Below are positions 22,195 through 33,904 of a stretch of 64,000 bases of DNA, piece after piece. The DNA lies in the NCBI GenBank assembly GCA_027475525.1, contig JAMWFC010000129.1, forward strand, positions 62,001-126,000, read 5' to 3'. Under the pieces are notes generated by a model. The model was not told the DNA's origin. It did no database searches and saw nothing but the letters and a program-made list of their open reading frames with translations. Each line of letters begins with the position of its first letter. Within the stretch, counting starts at the first letter, position 1. This stretch comes from Macrolepiota albuminosa. Lineage: Eukaryota > Basidiomycota > Agaricomycetes > Agaricales > Agaricaceae. A program made the translations under genes and the position numbers.

Positions 22195-22501
22195 TTTTTT
22201 AGTACCTTTTTGTAGTAGTGTCCTGGAGTCTGAGCAAGGTGTTCTCTCCGGTTTCCTTCGGTTTCTTCGCCCCCTTACTCATACTTCTCACTGATCTGGG
22301 ACAACCAAGTATATACATTTTTTTAGAGGTACACTATTCTACAATTACAGGACCACGAGACAAGCGACAGCAAGAAAACGGGGACCCCTAGAGCTGGGGT
22401 CCCGAACTACCCTCACCCTCCCCTCTCCTCAGCCAGCCCCGGAAACCCTCCCCCATCCCCTCTGGGCCATGCTCCCGCCACACTTCCTTGGCCAACAGAT
22501 C
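22195..22501. other. Spacer between B1 pol and its antisense gene
   Basis: Pyrimidine-rich noncoding sequence between the two convergent 3' ends. No gene seen. Confidence 0.5.
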
Positions 22502-24107
22502 TCAGGATGGAAGGGGCTTGCCTTTGTCCAGCACACGCTCAAACCAGGATCCTGGGGCAGGCACGTTCCTCCGCCGATGTGCGGCCACCAGCCGCCCCAG
22601 GAGATTGAGGCCACGCTCTACCCTGGGGGTTGTCACCTCCGGACGCTGCCCCTCCTGTAGCGAGGCCAGTGCCGTGGCAGCCCCATCCAGGAGCAGATGG
22701 TGCTCCTGGGCCCAGCCTGGAGACATTAGCAGAAGGAGTAATCTGGCGACAGAGGACTCACTCAGGGATGCCATGCGCGTGACCACCACATTGCGGCGCA
22801 GGACCTCCATCACCTCCTGTCCTGAAGAGGCCCTCTCCAGGATCCCCACTCCCTGCCCCAACCTCGTCCGCAACGCCTCCAGCTCCACCTCCGCCTCCCC
22901 CCAAGCGACCCGGGCCTCCTCCAGCTGCCGAAGTGCCTTCCGACCCGCCTTCAACTCCCTCCGCACGTCAGCCTCCTCGGACTCCTCCAGACGCTCCAGC
23001 AGGACCCTCACCTCCGCCCTCAGGGGCCACTCCGACAGAGGTGAGAACACTGTCGGGGAGAGACGCGGGGGGAAACCGGAGGCGGGGTCCCAGAGGGCAA
23101 ACACGCCCTCTTGGAGGGCCTCGGGGAGGGGCTAGGCGACGCCTGCCTCTTCCCCTTGTTGGGACGCCCCCCACGACCCTTGTGACTTCCGGTCCCGGCC
23201 TGGGTTGCCCGACGCGTGATCAGGACCACAGGCCGGCCTTGGCCTCCTGGCCCTCTGACCTCCTACTGGCCGCCTCTGCGGGCGCCACGGGCACATCCCC
23301 CACCAACTCTGCCATCTCCCCCGCCGGCTCCACCACCCAGTCCTGCTCCTCGACTCCCATCCTCCAGGTGACCCCCCCAGCGGCCACCCCTGCTCCCGCG
23401 CGACGCAGCACGCCCTCCACAACGCCGACACGGAGCACTGTTCGTGGTTGAGGTGGCACGCCTCGCACACAGACGTGTCCCGGCAGGACAAAGGAGCCGG
23501 GGCCTTGAACAGGCACGTCACCAGCCAGCAGGCACAAGTGCAGACACTACAACACCAAAGTCAGCCAGGGGACCCGAGGTAAGAGCCCACTTACCGGCCC
23601 ATTGCTCACGCACCAGTTATGGGTGGGCAACCCCCAGGGCCTCTCCAAAGCCTCCTCAAACACCTTCTGCAACGCGTCTGCCCACGTGACACGCCAGTCA
23701 TCTGGGACTACTGTGATTGTCCCTGCCACTATCCTGGAATGGTAAAATCGTGGGGCGGGCAGTCAAGGCCGCGGGGAGGGACGAGGGGGGCGCACGGTCA
23801 TCCGTGCAAAGTTGGGCATGGGACGACTGAGACCTGGCCCCGAGGAGCCGCCAGGGGCCGCCGGAGGCAGGTGCCGGGAGCCAACTAGGACCCGCCTCTG
23901 GGGCAGGAATATTGTGTTGTTCTGAAAGAGGAAGGTCAGTGGCGGTAAGCAACCGGCACGGGGACACTTACGCTGTTGAGCGAGCGCTGCTATGCGCTCC
24001 CGATCTAGGCAGCGCTGGTACCGGGCATCCCGGGACTCTCACATGATCAAGGGTGCGACTTCGTCAGTAGGCGGGGGTGTCGGGGAATGCGTCGGCGTAC
24101 ACGACAT
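22502..24107 (-). pseudogene. Antisense spliced Cys-rich gene of element B1
   Basis: It reads inward from near the 3' LTR, antisense to B1 pol, the same position as the antisense gene of family A. It opens MSCTPTHSPTPPP at 24107. Several GT-AG introns are visible, one at 23922-23971 (50 nt). A cysteine-rich stretch near 23440-23520 contains CEACHLNHEQC, sharing the C-x2-C-x6-C end of the A cluster, but the reading frame across the neighbouring intron is uncertain. A basic AT-hook-like GRGGRPNKGKRQ follows, then a long Glu/Arg/Leu coiled-coil-like C-terminus (to 22502). An in-frame TGA at 24039-24041 fits CGA to TGA. I see no clear homology to the A gene outside the cysteines. Function unknown. 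Confidence 0.6.
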
Positions 24108-24220
24108 GGTTGAGTTGGTTGGTAAAATTTTTTTTTGATACGTGGCAGGTCAGGTGCTGGATCCCACGATTGGACCCCAGTCCAGACCACCGGCTACGCA
24201 CGCCTCGGAGGGTCTCGGCA

Positions 24221-24235
24221 CTGAGGGGGGGGTGA
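24221..24235 (+). promoter_or_regulatory. B1 polypurine tract
   Basis: CTGAGGGGGGGGTGA ends directly at the 3' LTR, the expected plus-strand primer site. Confidence 0.8.
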
Positions 24236-24974
24236 TGTCACGACCCTTCCCCTCTGAACCCACTCCAGGACACCCCCAGAACACCATCTGGGACCCTCTC
24301 TCCGACCCCACAGGACACGCCCCGCCATCACGACTACCGACACCGCCATCACGTGCATCAAGGACCGCCATCAGCCGCCACTGACCCGATCAACGATCGG
24401 ATCATGCACATCGCGCATCACAGCTCTCTCCACACCAATTGATCGCGCACCCCACACACGCGATCCAGGTATACAGTCTCTGCCCGCTACTCAATGACTC
24501 CTGGAACCCATCCCAGACACCCCGGAACCCCGAGACCCAGTCTGTAGTACTTATAGCATAGTTCCCCGTTGTATTCGTTAGTCTTGATATTACACTGCTT
24601 ACACTGTTTTCACTTGGTTACTTGAATTGTTGCGTGCCCTCTATTTGACTGGTACGCATTGACTGGCACGCTTTGACTGGCATGCTTGAATACTTGCGTG
24701 CTCTAAGATTGGTACGCACTTCGCGACTTTAATTTGCTAACTTGATCTCATCTTAGAACCTCCAGTTCACGACTCGACCCCCATCCGAATCCCCCAGCTA
24801 CCTACAACCCAAAACCCCCAGACCAAGTTCCCTCTCCCAGAATTACCCCTGTCCATGTCTTGAACCCCGGAGTCCTAGCCCCGGAGTTCCAGACACCCGA
24901 GTATCCGTGGGTCAAGTCCGCATCGTAAGGGCAATTGCTTTCCTGGAAAGCCCCCGACTCAGCGGAACCTGACA
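24236..24974 (+). repeat. B1 right (3') LTR
   Basis: 739 bp, the same length as the left LTR but with many C/T and G/A differences, so the insertion is not recent. Confidence 0.93.
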
Positions 24975-25257
24975 AAAACCTTAAAAACTCAAAAATTGCC
25001 TACACAAACAATTGCACAAATAAGGGGCAAACTCTGGCTTATGTAAGCAGTCTGGAAGCAGTGCTGAAGGGCCCACACTTGTCTGAATGGTAGCTAAAGA
25101 ACCAGAGCACCTCAAAAGCTGAGAGTAGTATTAACAGATAGTGTTGAAAGAATAAAAAGAGTAAAATGAAATAATGTCAGAAGAAATAAGAGAATGAATG
25201 AAGGGAGAGTGAAGAGATGAGGAGTGAGAAAAGGAAGAAATAAGGAGTCCCCTGACA
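24975..25257 (-). repeat. C-family LTR, right piece
   Basis: Resumes the LTR broken at 2305. AAAAC (24975-24979) is the B1 target duplication. It ends GGAGTCCCCTGACA as do the C LTRs at 47881 and 55685. Confidence 0.88.
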
Positions 25258-26990
25258 CCTACTGCCCCTTCCTCTTCTACTTAGCATATGCATACATTTT
25301 CTTACCATTGTCAGTACTGGACATTGACACTGCCAAGCTTCAAGAGCTGGATCAAGTGTTGTCTTCCAGATTCCTGTAGTAATAAGGACCAGCAATGGCA
25401 ACCACAAAAGCCCCTTGAGGACAAAAAAAGTTAGCAGATCAAAGAGGGGAAAAGGACAATATAGGAACTAACAATGCTGCCAGTTTTGTGCAGTAGGCAT
25501 TTCAGGGACAATTTAGTACTGGAAATGGAAGGCTATGGGACTCATTGACTTTACCAAACTAAAGTGCTGATAGAAACTTACTGCATTATCTGGTACATCC
25601 AAGTCAATCATCCACTCCTCAGATGCAGCCAGGAGGATATGGTAGTGCCAGACCAAAGTCATGACATCACTGTTCTTGTGAAGAAAACCACTGTTGGGCA
25701 TTAAGATGAAGAATAGCTTGAGGCACTCAAGTATTGCCAGGCAATACAGAAGCTCAGAGTTGTCAATAAGAGTGAAAGGTACTGACATGGCATGATACTG
25801 ACAACTCATGGTAGCCAAGATCTATAAATATACCTTCAGCTACTTGCAGGGTCGAAAGGACTTAGAAATTTTAACATGTGCACAACAATCACAGAGGGGG
25901 CAGCAACAGGCTATACATTTCATATTCTACAACACAGAAATCAAATATTTAAAATCTGTCAGTTCTGTGGTGCTATGAAGAAAATAGGGTTGCCTCATAT
26001 AAGTGACATGAGAGGTGGACATGCATCAAGAACTGGGCAGAAGAAGATGCCTGCAAAGAGGCATCTATCTTTTGAAGGAACCACAAAAGAGGTGACCACC
26101 AGTAGATGAGCGGGGAGCCTAGCAGAATGGTGAGATTAGCTAAGAAAGAAAAAAAGAGGTAATAAGCTAATAGGCCAGGAAGTAACTTTCCTCCAGCAGC
26201 AGCTTAAGACAATCTGTTGTCTTATCAGGCAAGAGTTGCTTTAATTGGCAATTATTAGAAGAGAAGGAGGCAAAAAAGACAATAGCACACCTGAAAAATT
26301 TGACTCCAGGACTTCTCCATACTAAAATGGATCAGAGGCATATCATCATTCCAAATCTCACAAGCTGCATGCAGCAGCTGACAATGACAACCTAACTCGA
26401 CAACTTCATTGGCCAGTCCTGGCATGCTGCCAGCTGGATAGTGGTGAAAGAAAGAGGTAGTGTGCTCTAGGAAGGTGGGAGAATCAATTATGACATGAAC
26501 TCAATCACAACAGATGGTCCACACCATGCCAGTTGGGCTTTTGATCACAAAGACTGATGAGATTTAGTTGATGCATAGGTAATTTATAGGACATGGGCAG
26601 CATTTCAACTAGTAACAGCATGGGAGGACATTTCTCAAGGGACTTGGACCCTGACAGGGGTACTAGCCAATAGGATATGCTTGACTCACTTTTAGACCAC
26701 ACAAAGAGGAAGTTGATATTCAAGAACTAGCACTTATACACACCATCACTGAATAGCTACAAGTGATTAGTGGCACTCTATTTCTTTATACATTAAACTT
26801 CTGGCATAGATCCACTTATTATTTACAAATGATACCTGATTCTTTCTAGGCTGGCATAGTATTAGCTATTGGGCTGTGCTGGCACAAGAGTTTTTTGCAC
26901 TATAATGTTTTACTGAGCATTTCCCCTTTTTCATATTTTATTTTTAATTACTTACAAACTAATATTATGGAACAAGAGGGAGGCATTTAT
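25258..26990 (-). pseudogene. Unknown spliced gene X, decayed copy 1
   Basis: The minus strand matches 42780-44770 over most of its length, so both copies descend from one sequence. Readable parts include a segment near 26500-26720 (GSKSLEKCPPMLLLVEMLP, SYKLPMHQLNLISL) and one at 25513-25818 (LYCLAILECLKLFFILMPNSG, then LLAASEEWMIDLDVP). These look like exons of a real protein separated by intron-like gaps. I recognise no domain. CpG is nearly absent and frames are broken. It lies just downstream of, and on the same strand as, the decayed antisense gene at 27059-28200, unlike copy 2. Confidence 0.55.
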
Positions 26991-27058
26991 TTCAGTACTA
27001 GCTACATCAAATTACATATCAAAATTGACAAAGTTCAAAAGTTCAGAGCGCTATAGGC

Positions 27059-28200
27059 CAGCAACTACGCATCATACACAGAAAGGGCAGGATCATCTAA
27101 AGAAAGCAAGTTCCTGTCCTGGATGTGGTTACTTGCTTGCCACTTGAGTGCATCAGTAATGTCATCATAAAGGCCAAGCAAAAAAGTCTCACAACACACT
27201 AAGGTATTGACATGAGGGTGCAGGATGGCCAAGTTCTGACTAACTGTCTCAGTGATCTCATCAATGTGACAAAGTTGGCAACAAAGTTCTTCAGCAGGTT
27301 GGAAAGAAATCATGGGGTAGGAAAACTCTTCTTCAAGCCAAGGAAAGGTGTTGCCAGTAACACACATGATGGGAGCAGGAGTCTTAGAAGAAATCAAACT
27401 TAAAGGAGTTGGCAAAAAAGAGGTAAACAAAAAAAGAAGGACTCTGACCCTCTCCCACTCATGTCTCAATACTTTTTGCATTCTTGCTGCTTTCATTGCC
27501 ATCTTCTCCAGAACCAAGAGCAGATACAAAGCTATGACAGAATAAGCCAAGTCCTCCAACTACTTGTGTGCATTGCTAATGATGTGCAGCTGTGGTTGGA
27601 GAGTCCAGGAAGGTTCTCTGCTAGCAGCAACAAATCATCATGTCTCCAGTTGTGCATTTTTCTCCTCTCTTGCACATAGAGCAGGAGGGCCATCAGTCAG
27701 CAATCTCTGCTAGTTGCTGGGAAATTCCTCAGTGTCTCCTCTGCTTTCAACTCTTCTTTAGCATCCTTATCCTCTATGCCTACAACTATTTTCTGATCTG
27801 CTACCTCTGCTGCAGGCAACTCCTTGCTGCTAACTGTCTACTTATTGTGGTGGCAGACAACTGGCAGTAGCACTTGCTCTAGGTTTCTCATCTTGATATC
27901 TTCTAGAGTCAAAGAAGAGAATTCTATTTAAACACACTTTGCCTTGGTCTTCTTCTTGCTGAAAGAGGTGGTCTTGCATTTCTGTGGAACCTCAGTCTCT
28001 TAGTGCTGACTAGCACTTCTTGCACTGATGGTTTCTGAATCATCTCCTTGGCACACCAGGAGCACCAAGGAGGTTTTGCTGATCTTGGCTGCCTTGCTCA
28101 TGGCCACCTCTTTCTTCTGACTTTCCACAGATTCTTGCATACATCTTACTAAAACAGCCTTTCTAAAAGTACACTCTGCCATCACATTGAGAACACCATG
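27059..28200 (-). pseudogene. Decayed copy of the A-family antisense gene
   Basis: The minus strand aligns in pieces with the intact gene at 9164-11401. TFRKAVLVRCMQESVESQKK and SKAAKISKTSLVL (28000-28185) match the region just after the cysteine cluster. MEDLAYSVIALYLLLVLEKM (27559 on) and ALKWQASNHIQDRNLLSLDD to the stop at 27059 match the C-terminus. Stops and shifts separate the pieces. The cysteine cluster itself is not readable. CpG is almost gone. Confidence 0.75.
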
Positions 28201-29159
28201 CTCTCAGCTGTTGGCACTATCTAAAATGCAGGCACATTTCAGAATGCTATAGCAGTAACAAAACTAAGCTCCAGTTGAGAATCAGCAGCCTTCTAGATTG
28301 TTGTCATTTCAGCATTTGTCACACTAATAAAAAGTCTGTTAAACAAAAGTTGTCAATGTCAAGGACACTCTTACTGCTCTATGAGAATTCTTGAAGTCTT
28401 GTCTGATTGCTAACAAAACCATCTTTTTATTTTTTTATTTCTAGCATTGCCACTCCTTCTTCAACCTCCTCATTCAAAACTGCCTAGCCTCTTTAGCTCA
28501 GCATTGCTGAAAGAGGTTTAAGTTGGCACTAAATGCATAAAGCTATATAAATGGTTGACCCAATCCTCAAAGTTGCTATTGTTAGGTTGCCATGGTCATA
28601 TAGAAAGTCTATTTAGTTCATAGAATGAGCTTTTAATATGAACTAGCTCAAAATAGAACATGAGAATAGCTACTACTCAATGATTCATACTATCAGGGAA
28701 CTGGTTTCTAAACTATGTCCAACTCTATTCTGAGCTTAGTCTGACAACATACCCACTCTTAGCACATCTGAATGACTACTTAGCCTGTCCTATCCCCTTT
28801 CACTTTCTAGTATCAGCTTTGATGAATCATATGCATGGACCTTACTCAGCATCAATTATTGTTAGTCATACTCTATTACATACTCAGGCCTAATTAGTAA
28901 GCAGTATTAGTAATAGCATAGCCACTGATATAGTATATAAAAGCAGTCTATAGATAGAATATCTCCAGACTAAATAATAGCAATGTTCTTCAGACCTACA
29001 TACTAAACCTACTGTAAGCTATTTAGCAATATTTGACTGCTCAGTTATCTTGCCAGTCTCTTGCCTGACTCTTGCTTGTCTCTAAGCTTGTTTGACTCCT
29101 GCTTGTTACTAGTGCTTGCTGGCTTTATAGAAGGAATTCTGCAGATGTTAAGCATTTTT
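28201..29159. other. Unassigned AT-rich stretch
   Basis: No readable protein. A TATATAAAAGCAGTC near 28930 resembles an LTR promoter, so part of this may be an old LTR, but I found no second copy or ends in the window. Confidence 0.35.
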
Positions 29160-30990
29160 CTTATACATACTAGTAAATAGCTGAATATCAAGATTCTGTA
29201 GCATGTCCTTAATATACATAGAAAGTAGCCAACAGCAATGTACAAGATATCCACTACTAAGATGGCAGGATTGGCAGAAGCATAGTTGATTGAGACTAGG
29301 GGCTTAATGTTTTAGAGCTTTTACTAGGTTGCATTGAGAATTTATTTGGTCTGGCTCAAATTCAAAGGGCTTCTTGATATGAGTAAGTTGATTAAAGGCA
29401 TGAGCATGATAAGCAAAGTTCTTGACAAATATTTGCAATATGCCAATAGTACCAAGGAAAGTACAGACTTTTGACAGGTCATGGCAAGGACTCCAGCACT
29501 CCAAAAGTGCTAAGCAAGACTTGTCAGAAACATGACCAGCAAGAGTGCAGATATGACTAAGTATTTTGAACCTTGATGCACATAGCAAAAGCTTGTGGCT
29601 ACTAGAGATTTCTCCACTGTACTTTATGTGCTGTAAAACACAGTTAATCAACTGAAAAAATTTTCAGAGTGCTAAGTGGATATTCCCTTGATGCCAATGT
29701 TGTTGATAAAGCTGAGGATATTATATAGAATCTCAGGTTGCAAAATGAAGGTAATATTATTATAAAAGATAGGAACTAAGTTTGTCCAGCCTATAAAAAA
29801 AGTAACTAAGTGCAGAATGCTAAAAGGAGTTTGGAAGGTAGTGAGGTCTTGAGAAGAGTAATATATTAAGCATTCATTGTAGCTAACATAAAAGTTGAAA
29901 GTATTGCTACAAATGCATTCAGCAAAGGATTTAGCAATTTAGTCAGAGAAAAGGAGGCATGCAGAGTGTCTGATGTTAACTCTATTTAGACTATGAACTA
30001 TTTGCAAGTTGCTGTTTTTCTTGAGAATACAGAATCATCAAGAGTAGTAAGTAAGAGCTATTAATAGTCTAATAATCTAGCAGACTTTGGCTTTGATACC
30101 AGACAGCAATAGTCTATTGTGTTCAGTCTATAAAACATGGAGAATAGTAGAAATTATCACTAGCAAGAAGAAGTCTGTGTGCAAGCTGCCATGTTCTGAG
30201 TCTTTTCAAGCAAAGGCTTTGTTTTGCTTAGTGACAAAGTTAGTAAGAACATTCAAGAACAGCAGATGCAAATCTTTGAAAGAAGTCTGACATAGTAAGA
30301 TATAGGTAGACAAGAGATAAGTCAGTAATGTTTTGTTGCTTTTTCTGGAAATTTTCAGCATCAGTAGGAGGTACATTAGATGTTGAAATTGCCTGTTACA
30401 TACATTCCACTATCCACTATGATCATTATGCTACTCCAAGTTCATTCTATTACATGTATATAGTTTTCAGCAGTATATAAACTGTAGATAAATCACCTGA
30501 AGTCCTCACTCTTTCTGACTTTGTACTTCAGCTTTAGTAACAGTTTCTGTCCCCTGTGCTTTGCCTGTCTTCAACATTAGATAGTACTTCAGCATCAAAA
30601 AAGGCTGTTGACTGAATATTTACAGGACTACTGCAGTGGTCATACTCAAGTGTTAGCACTACATCTTCATGAATGTTGCCAATTACCTTCTCAATAGTTT
30701 GTGAAAACACCTATGAGTTAGTTTGTTGACATGTTGGTCTGTAAATTCTGGAGGCTTGCCACAGGTGCCTTTTCATTGTCCTTTAGAGAATGTCAGTACT
30801 ATGCATTGGGGTCTGGAGTTTGGATCACTAATAGTTAAAGAGAAACATAAAATGTGAATTTATAAATAGTAATGTTGCCAATAGTGCAGAGCATATTCTT
30901 GGCAAGGCTTAAAGATCTGTCCACTGTGCTGTTAATGCTTTGCATATTTAAGATAATGATAAATTTCTAAAGATATAATTCCATTTCTCT
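29160..30990 (-). pseudogene. A4: decayed A-family pol fragment
   Basis: The minus strand contains RNase H/connection remnants (DILYIAVGYFLC near 29250, compare IDTSYIAVSFFLC in A3) and reverse transcriptase thumb remnants at 29304-29651 (SHKLLLCASRFKILSHICTL, FEFEPDQINSQ). At 30770-30990 it matches the A2 protease region at 36230-36500. A solo D LTR (30381-30576) sits inside it. No frame is intact and CpG is almost absent. It is an old member of the family that gave A2 and A3. Confidence 0.75.
30381..30576 (+). repeat. Solo D LTR in A4
   Basis: TGTTGAAATT to CTTCAACA, 196 bp, flanked by TTAGA on both sides (30376-30380, 30577-30581), a perfect 5-bp target duplication. It contains the TATATAAAC promoter motif. 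It is the shortest complete D LTR here. Confidence 0.9.
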
Positions 30991-31129
30991 ATGTTGAAAA
31001 CTAGTGCAGTAGATCAGTAATCACCTTTAGGGCATTTCTTGGGAGTGGCAAAATTATATTGTGCATGCAACAACTCTGCTCATTTGGATGATTGTACAAC
31101 ATTAGTTTCAGAGTCTGCTCATCTAACCA

Positions 31130-31800
31130 GCACATTACCACTTGATTTGAACCTATGACATTGCAGATTTGCTCATCATAACTATGCAGATGTCAAAAAG
31201 ATGGTCAATAACAGGTTGGTAGTTGGTTTGAACTTGAATTCTGCTGCAAAGCCTGATCCTATCTGTGAATCTTGTTTGGCTGGCAAAATGCATTCCAATC
31301 CTTTTCCTTGTTCTAGTAGCAGTACATCAAAGCTATTAGAATTAATCCATACTGATGTACATGGCCCTCTTCCAGTTGCTGCAATTGAAGGCTATTACTA
31401 TTAGATTACATTCATTGATGATTGCACTAGCTTCAAAGCTGCCATGCCTATAAAGAAGAAAAGTGATGCATTCAATGCCTTCAAGACATTCAAAGCTTAT
31501 GCTAAGAATGCTCTAGATGCCAAAATCAAGGCTGATGACAAGGGTAGAGAGTACATGTGAAAGAAGTTTGTTGCATATACTGATGCTTGTGAAATTATAA
31601 GGAGGCATACAACTCGAAATAGGCCTCAGCAGAATGGTGTTGCTGAAAGAGCAAACAGAACTCTGTCAGAAGACATCACTGCCATGCTCAATGAGTCAGG
31701 CTTACCAGCCTCATTCTGGGCACACTGCCTATATGCTCAGATTCACATTCTGAATTGCATTTCAACAGCATCACAGTCATTATAAAGGATGGTTGTTTTA
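31130..31800 (+). pseudogene. D1 integrase, broken
   Basis: Copia integrase with its GAG-pre-integrase lead: FAHHNYADVKKM and CESCLAGKMHSNPF form the HHCC zinc region. The catalytic D is in LIHTDVHGPLP and the E in NGVAERANRTLSED. The middle acid motif is changed (DDKGREYM where SDNGGEY is usual). Stops lie at about 31402 (YYY-ITFIDD, expected tryptophan) and 31558. It ends at about 31740 after SFWAHCLYAQ and then joins a shortened linker. Confidence 0.87.
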
Positions 31801-33130
31801 CAATCCTGAAACTAAAAAGACTGTAATTTCTGAGAGAGCAGAGTTTGATGAGTGCTCCTTTCCTGGTTTGCGTTTAACTAGGCCAGTGATACCTCCTACA
31901 CCTCCTCTACCATCTGTGGATCTCAATATTCCTGAGTTACTTGCCCTTGAAAATGAGGAGAGTGAACCATTGCTTTTTCAAGTGCCAGTAACACCTCCTA
32001 CACTTCCATTACCTCCACCACCTCCATTACATCTTATAACACCTCCACCAGCTCCAAGACCACAATTAAGTCCTCAGCCAGCTGCTTCAGCACTCAGACC
32101 ACGTTCAAATTGACTCAGACATCATTCAGCACAACCACCTGCACAACCACCTGCTCTTCCATCACCTCCACTTGCCTTAAGATGCTTTGAACACAATGTA
32201 CAGCCTCTCAGAGACTGGTGGGTAGTGCAACATCAAGAATCTGTCCAAGACAGTTTTGATAAAGAGGAGCAAGTGCAAGATGAATTGAAATTGAGGTCTG
32301 ATCTTGAACAAGAAGAACTAAAGCCAGAACTACTTGATTCTGGTTTTAAAGATGTTTAGTTTGCTGGAATGGCTAGCTCTTCAAATCCTAGAACATTCAA
32401 ACAAGCTATGAAATCTGAGGATGCTGACAAGTGGTATCAGGCAGCAGTTGATGAATATGTTTCATTGGTTGCTAATGGAACTTGAAAGGAGTGTAACTTG
32501 TCTGAAGGCAAGAAAGCTATTGGTAGTGGATGGATATTTTGCATCAAGTGCAGTGCAAATGGCTCAATTGAAAGGTTTAAAGCTAGACTTGTTGCAAAGG
32601 GTGATGCACAACGCTCTGGCATTGACTACAATGAAGTTCATTGAAGACATGGAATTGTGCTCTGTAGATGTCACCTCTGCCTTTTTCAATAGTAATTTAG
32701 AGGAGGATATTTATATGCTTCAACCAGAAGGGTTTCAGAATGGAAAAAGAGTGCTGCTGCTGTCAAAGACCTTCAAAAGCACTTTAAAATCCATGATTTG
32801 AGCCCTTTCCACTTCTTCCTAGGTGTTCAGATACACAGAGACTGCTCAAAGCACTATAAAATGAGTGATTGCAACCCTGTATCTACCCCAATGTCACCTG
32901 GTCTCAAGCTATCCAGGGTTATGGCACCTCAAAGTAAAGAAGTAGAGGAAATGCAGAATGTACTCTATCTGAATGCAGTTGGTTCATTGCAGTATTTGGC
33001 TACTATGACAAGACCAGATATTGCATATGCAGTGTCATGCTTGGGATGCTTTAATTCTTCTCCAGGACTTAAGCATTGAGCAGCTGTTAAGCACTTACTG
33101 CGCTATTGCAAAGGCACCATGGACTATATA
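31793..33130 (+). pseudogene. D1 linker and reverse transcriptase, broken and deleted
   Basis: A Pro-rich linker (TPPTLPLPPPPPLHLITPPP) precedes the copia RT_N region (FKQAMKSEDADKWYQAAVDE). Stops replace tryptophan (NGT-KECN at about 32485). About 200 bases after PGIDYNEV-like sequence are missing compared with D2, and another deletion removes the segment that holds the YIDD active site in D2, so this copy could not make an active enzyme. It resumes at LGVQIHRDCSKH and TRPDIAYAVSCLGCF, with TGA for tryptophan at about 33079. Confidence 0.87.
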
Positions 33131-33627
33131 AGCTTCATTACAATGCTGACACTGGCATCCAACCTTTTACTACATTTTGTGACTCTTCACATGGAGATTG
33201 CCCTGATACTGGATGCTCTACTTGTGGATATTTGACTACAATTAGTGGTGGAGCCATTGGATGGAGCAGCAAGCTTCAATCAGTTGTCATATTGTCTACA
33301 ACTGAGGCAGAATACATTGCTGCTGTAGAAGCTGGCAAAGAGATCTTCTGGATGCGAAATATTCTGCATGAAATGGGATATTCTGCTACTGCTCCATCTC
33401 CCATGCTGATTGACAATCAATCTGCCATCAATGTGACTAAAAATCCAGAGCATCATGGAAGAATGAAGCATCTTGATCTTTGTTTTTACTGGCTTAGAGA
33501 AGCAGTTGAACAACATAAACTTGTGCCTTATCACATTCCTGGAACAGAACAAGTTGCAGATCTTCTTACAAAACCACTTCCTTTGCCTAAAGTGCAATTT
33601 TGCAGACAAGGAATGGGAATTTATTAA
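33106..33627 (+). pseudogene. D1 RNase H, open frame
   Basis: Copia RNase H: FCDSSHGDCPDTGCST has the first catalytic acid, ILSTTEAEYIAAVEAGKEI the glutamate, and LIDNQSAINVTKNPEHHGRMKHLDL the aspartate with the usual H-x-RxKH. It ends VADLLTKPLPLPKVQFCRQG. This module alone has no stop, and D2 has the same protein with a TAG at the start of the module. Confidence 0.85.
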
Positions 33628-33664
33628 TTGTTCAAACTTGGAGATACACTAGATCAGGGGGGAC

Positions 33665-33904
33665 TGCTGAAATTGCCTTGTTACATGCATTCCACTATCT
33701 ATTATGATCATCATTCTACTCCAAGTTCATTCTATCACATGTATCTTGCATGTGATTATTCTTTATTCACATGTATATAGTTTTCCAGCAGTATATAAAC
33801 TGTAGATAGATCATCTGAAGTCCTTTGCTCAATAGACTCTTTCTGACTTTGGACTTCAGCTTTAGTGACAGTTTCTGTTCCTTGTGCTTTGCCTGTCTTC
33901 AACA
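33665..33904 (+). repeat. D1 3' LTR
   Basis: TGCTGAAATTGCC to CTTCAACA, 240 bp, preceded by the polypurine AGATCAGGGGGGAC. It carries TATATAAAC and the CACATGTAT repeat unit that varies among D LTRs. Confidence 0.9.

Larger units (their letters stand above)
2306..24974 (+). mobile_element. B1: Ty3/gypsy chromovirus LTR retrotransposon, interrupted
   Basis: A full-length element with two 739-bp LTRs (2306-3044 and 24236-24974) and a perfect 5-bp target duplication AAAAC (2301-2305 and 24975-24979) inside a C-type LTR. Its order is LTR, self-priming site, gag, two protease domains, reverse transcriptase, RNase H, integrase, chromodomain, an antisense cysteine-rich gene, polypurine tract, LTR. 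The reverse transcriptase is cut at 8045 by element A1 and resumes at 19798. Without A1 the element is about 10.9 kb. Its pol has many stop codons, mostly CGA to TGA, so it is dead, and the two LTRs have clearly diverged. Confidence 0.95.
31030..33904 (+). mobile_element. D1: Ty1/copia element, 5'-truncated
   Basis: Order integrase, reverse transcriptase, RNase H, then a polypurine tract and 3' LTR (33665-33904), on the plus strand. Gag, protease and the 5' LTR are missing; the 5' edge abuts A4 near 31000. It aligns with the minus-strand D2 at the window end but has almost no CpG and many TGG-to-stop changes. Confidence 0.88.

Noticed and set aside
28580..29160. A solo LTR with a TATA box
   Set aside because: It starts TGTTAGG and contains TATATAAAAG, but no inverted end, target duplication or second copy was found.
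31793..32113. A secreted Pro-rich protein
   Set aside because: It is the linker between integrase and reverse transcriptase of copia D1 and is followed in order by reverse transcriptase.
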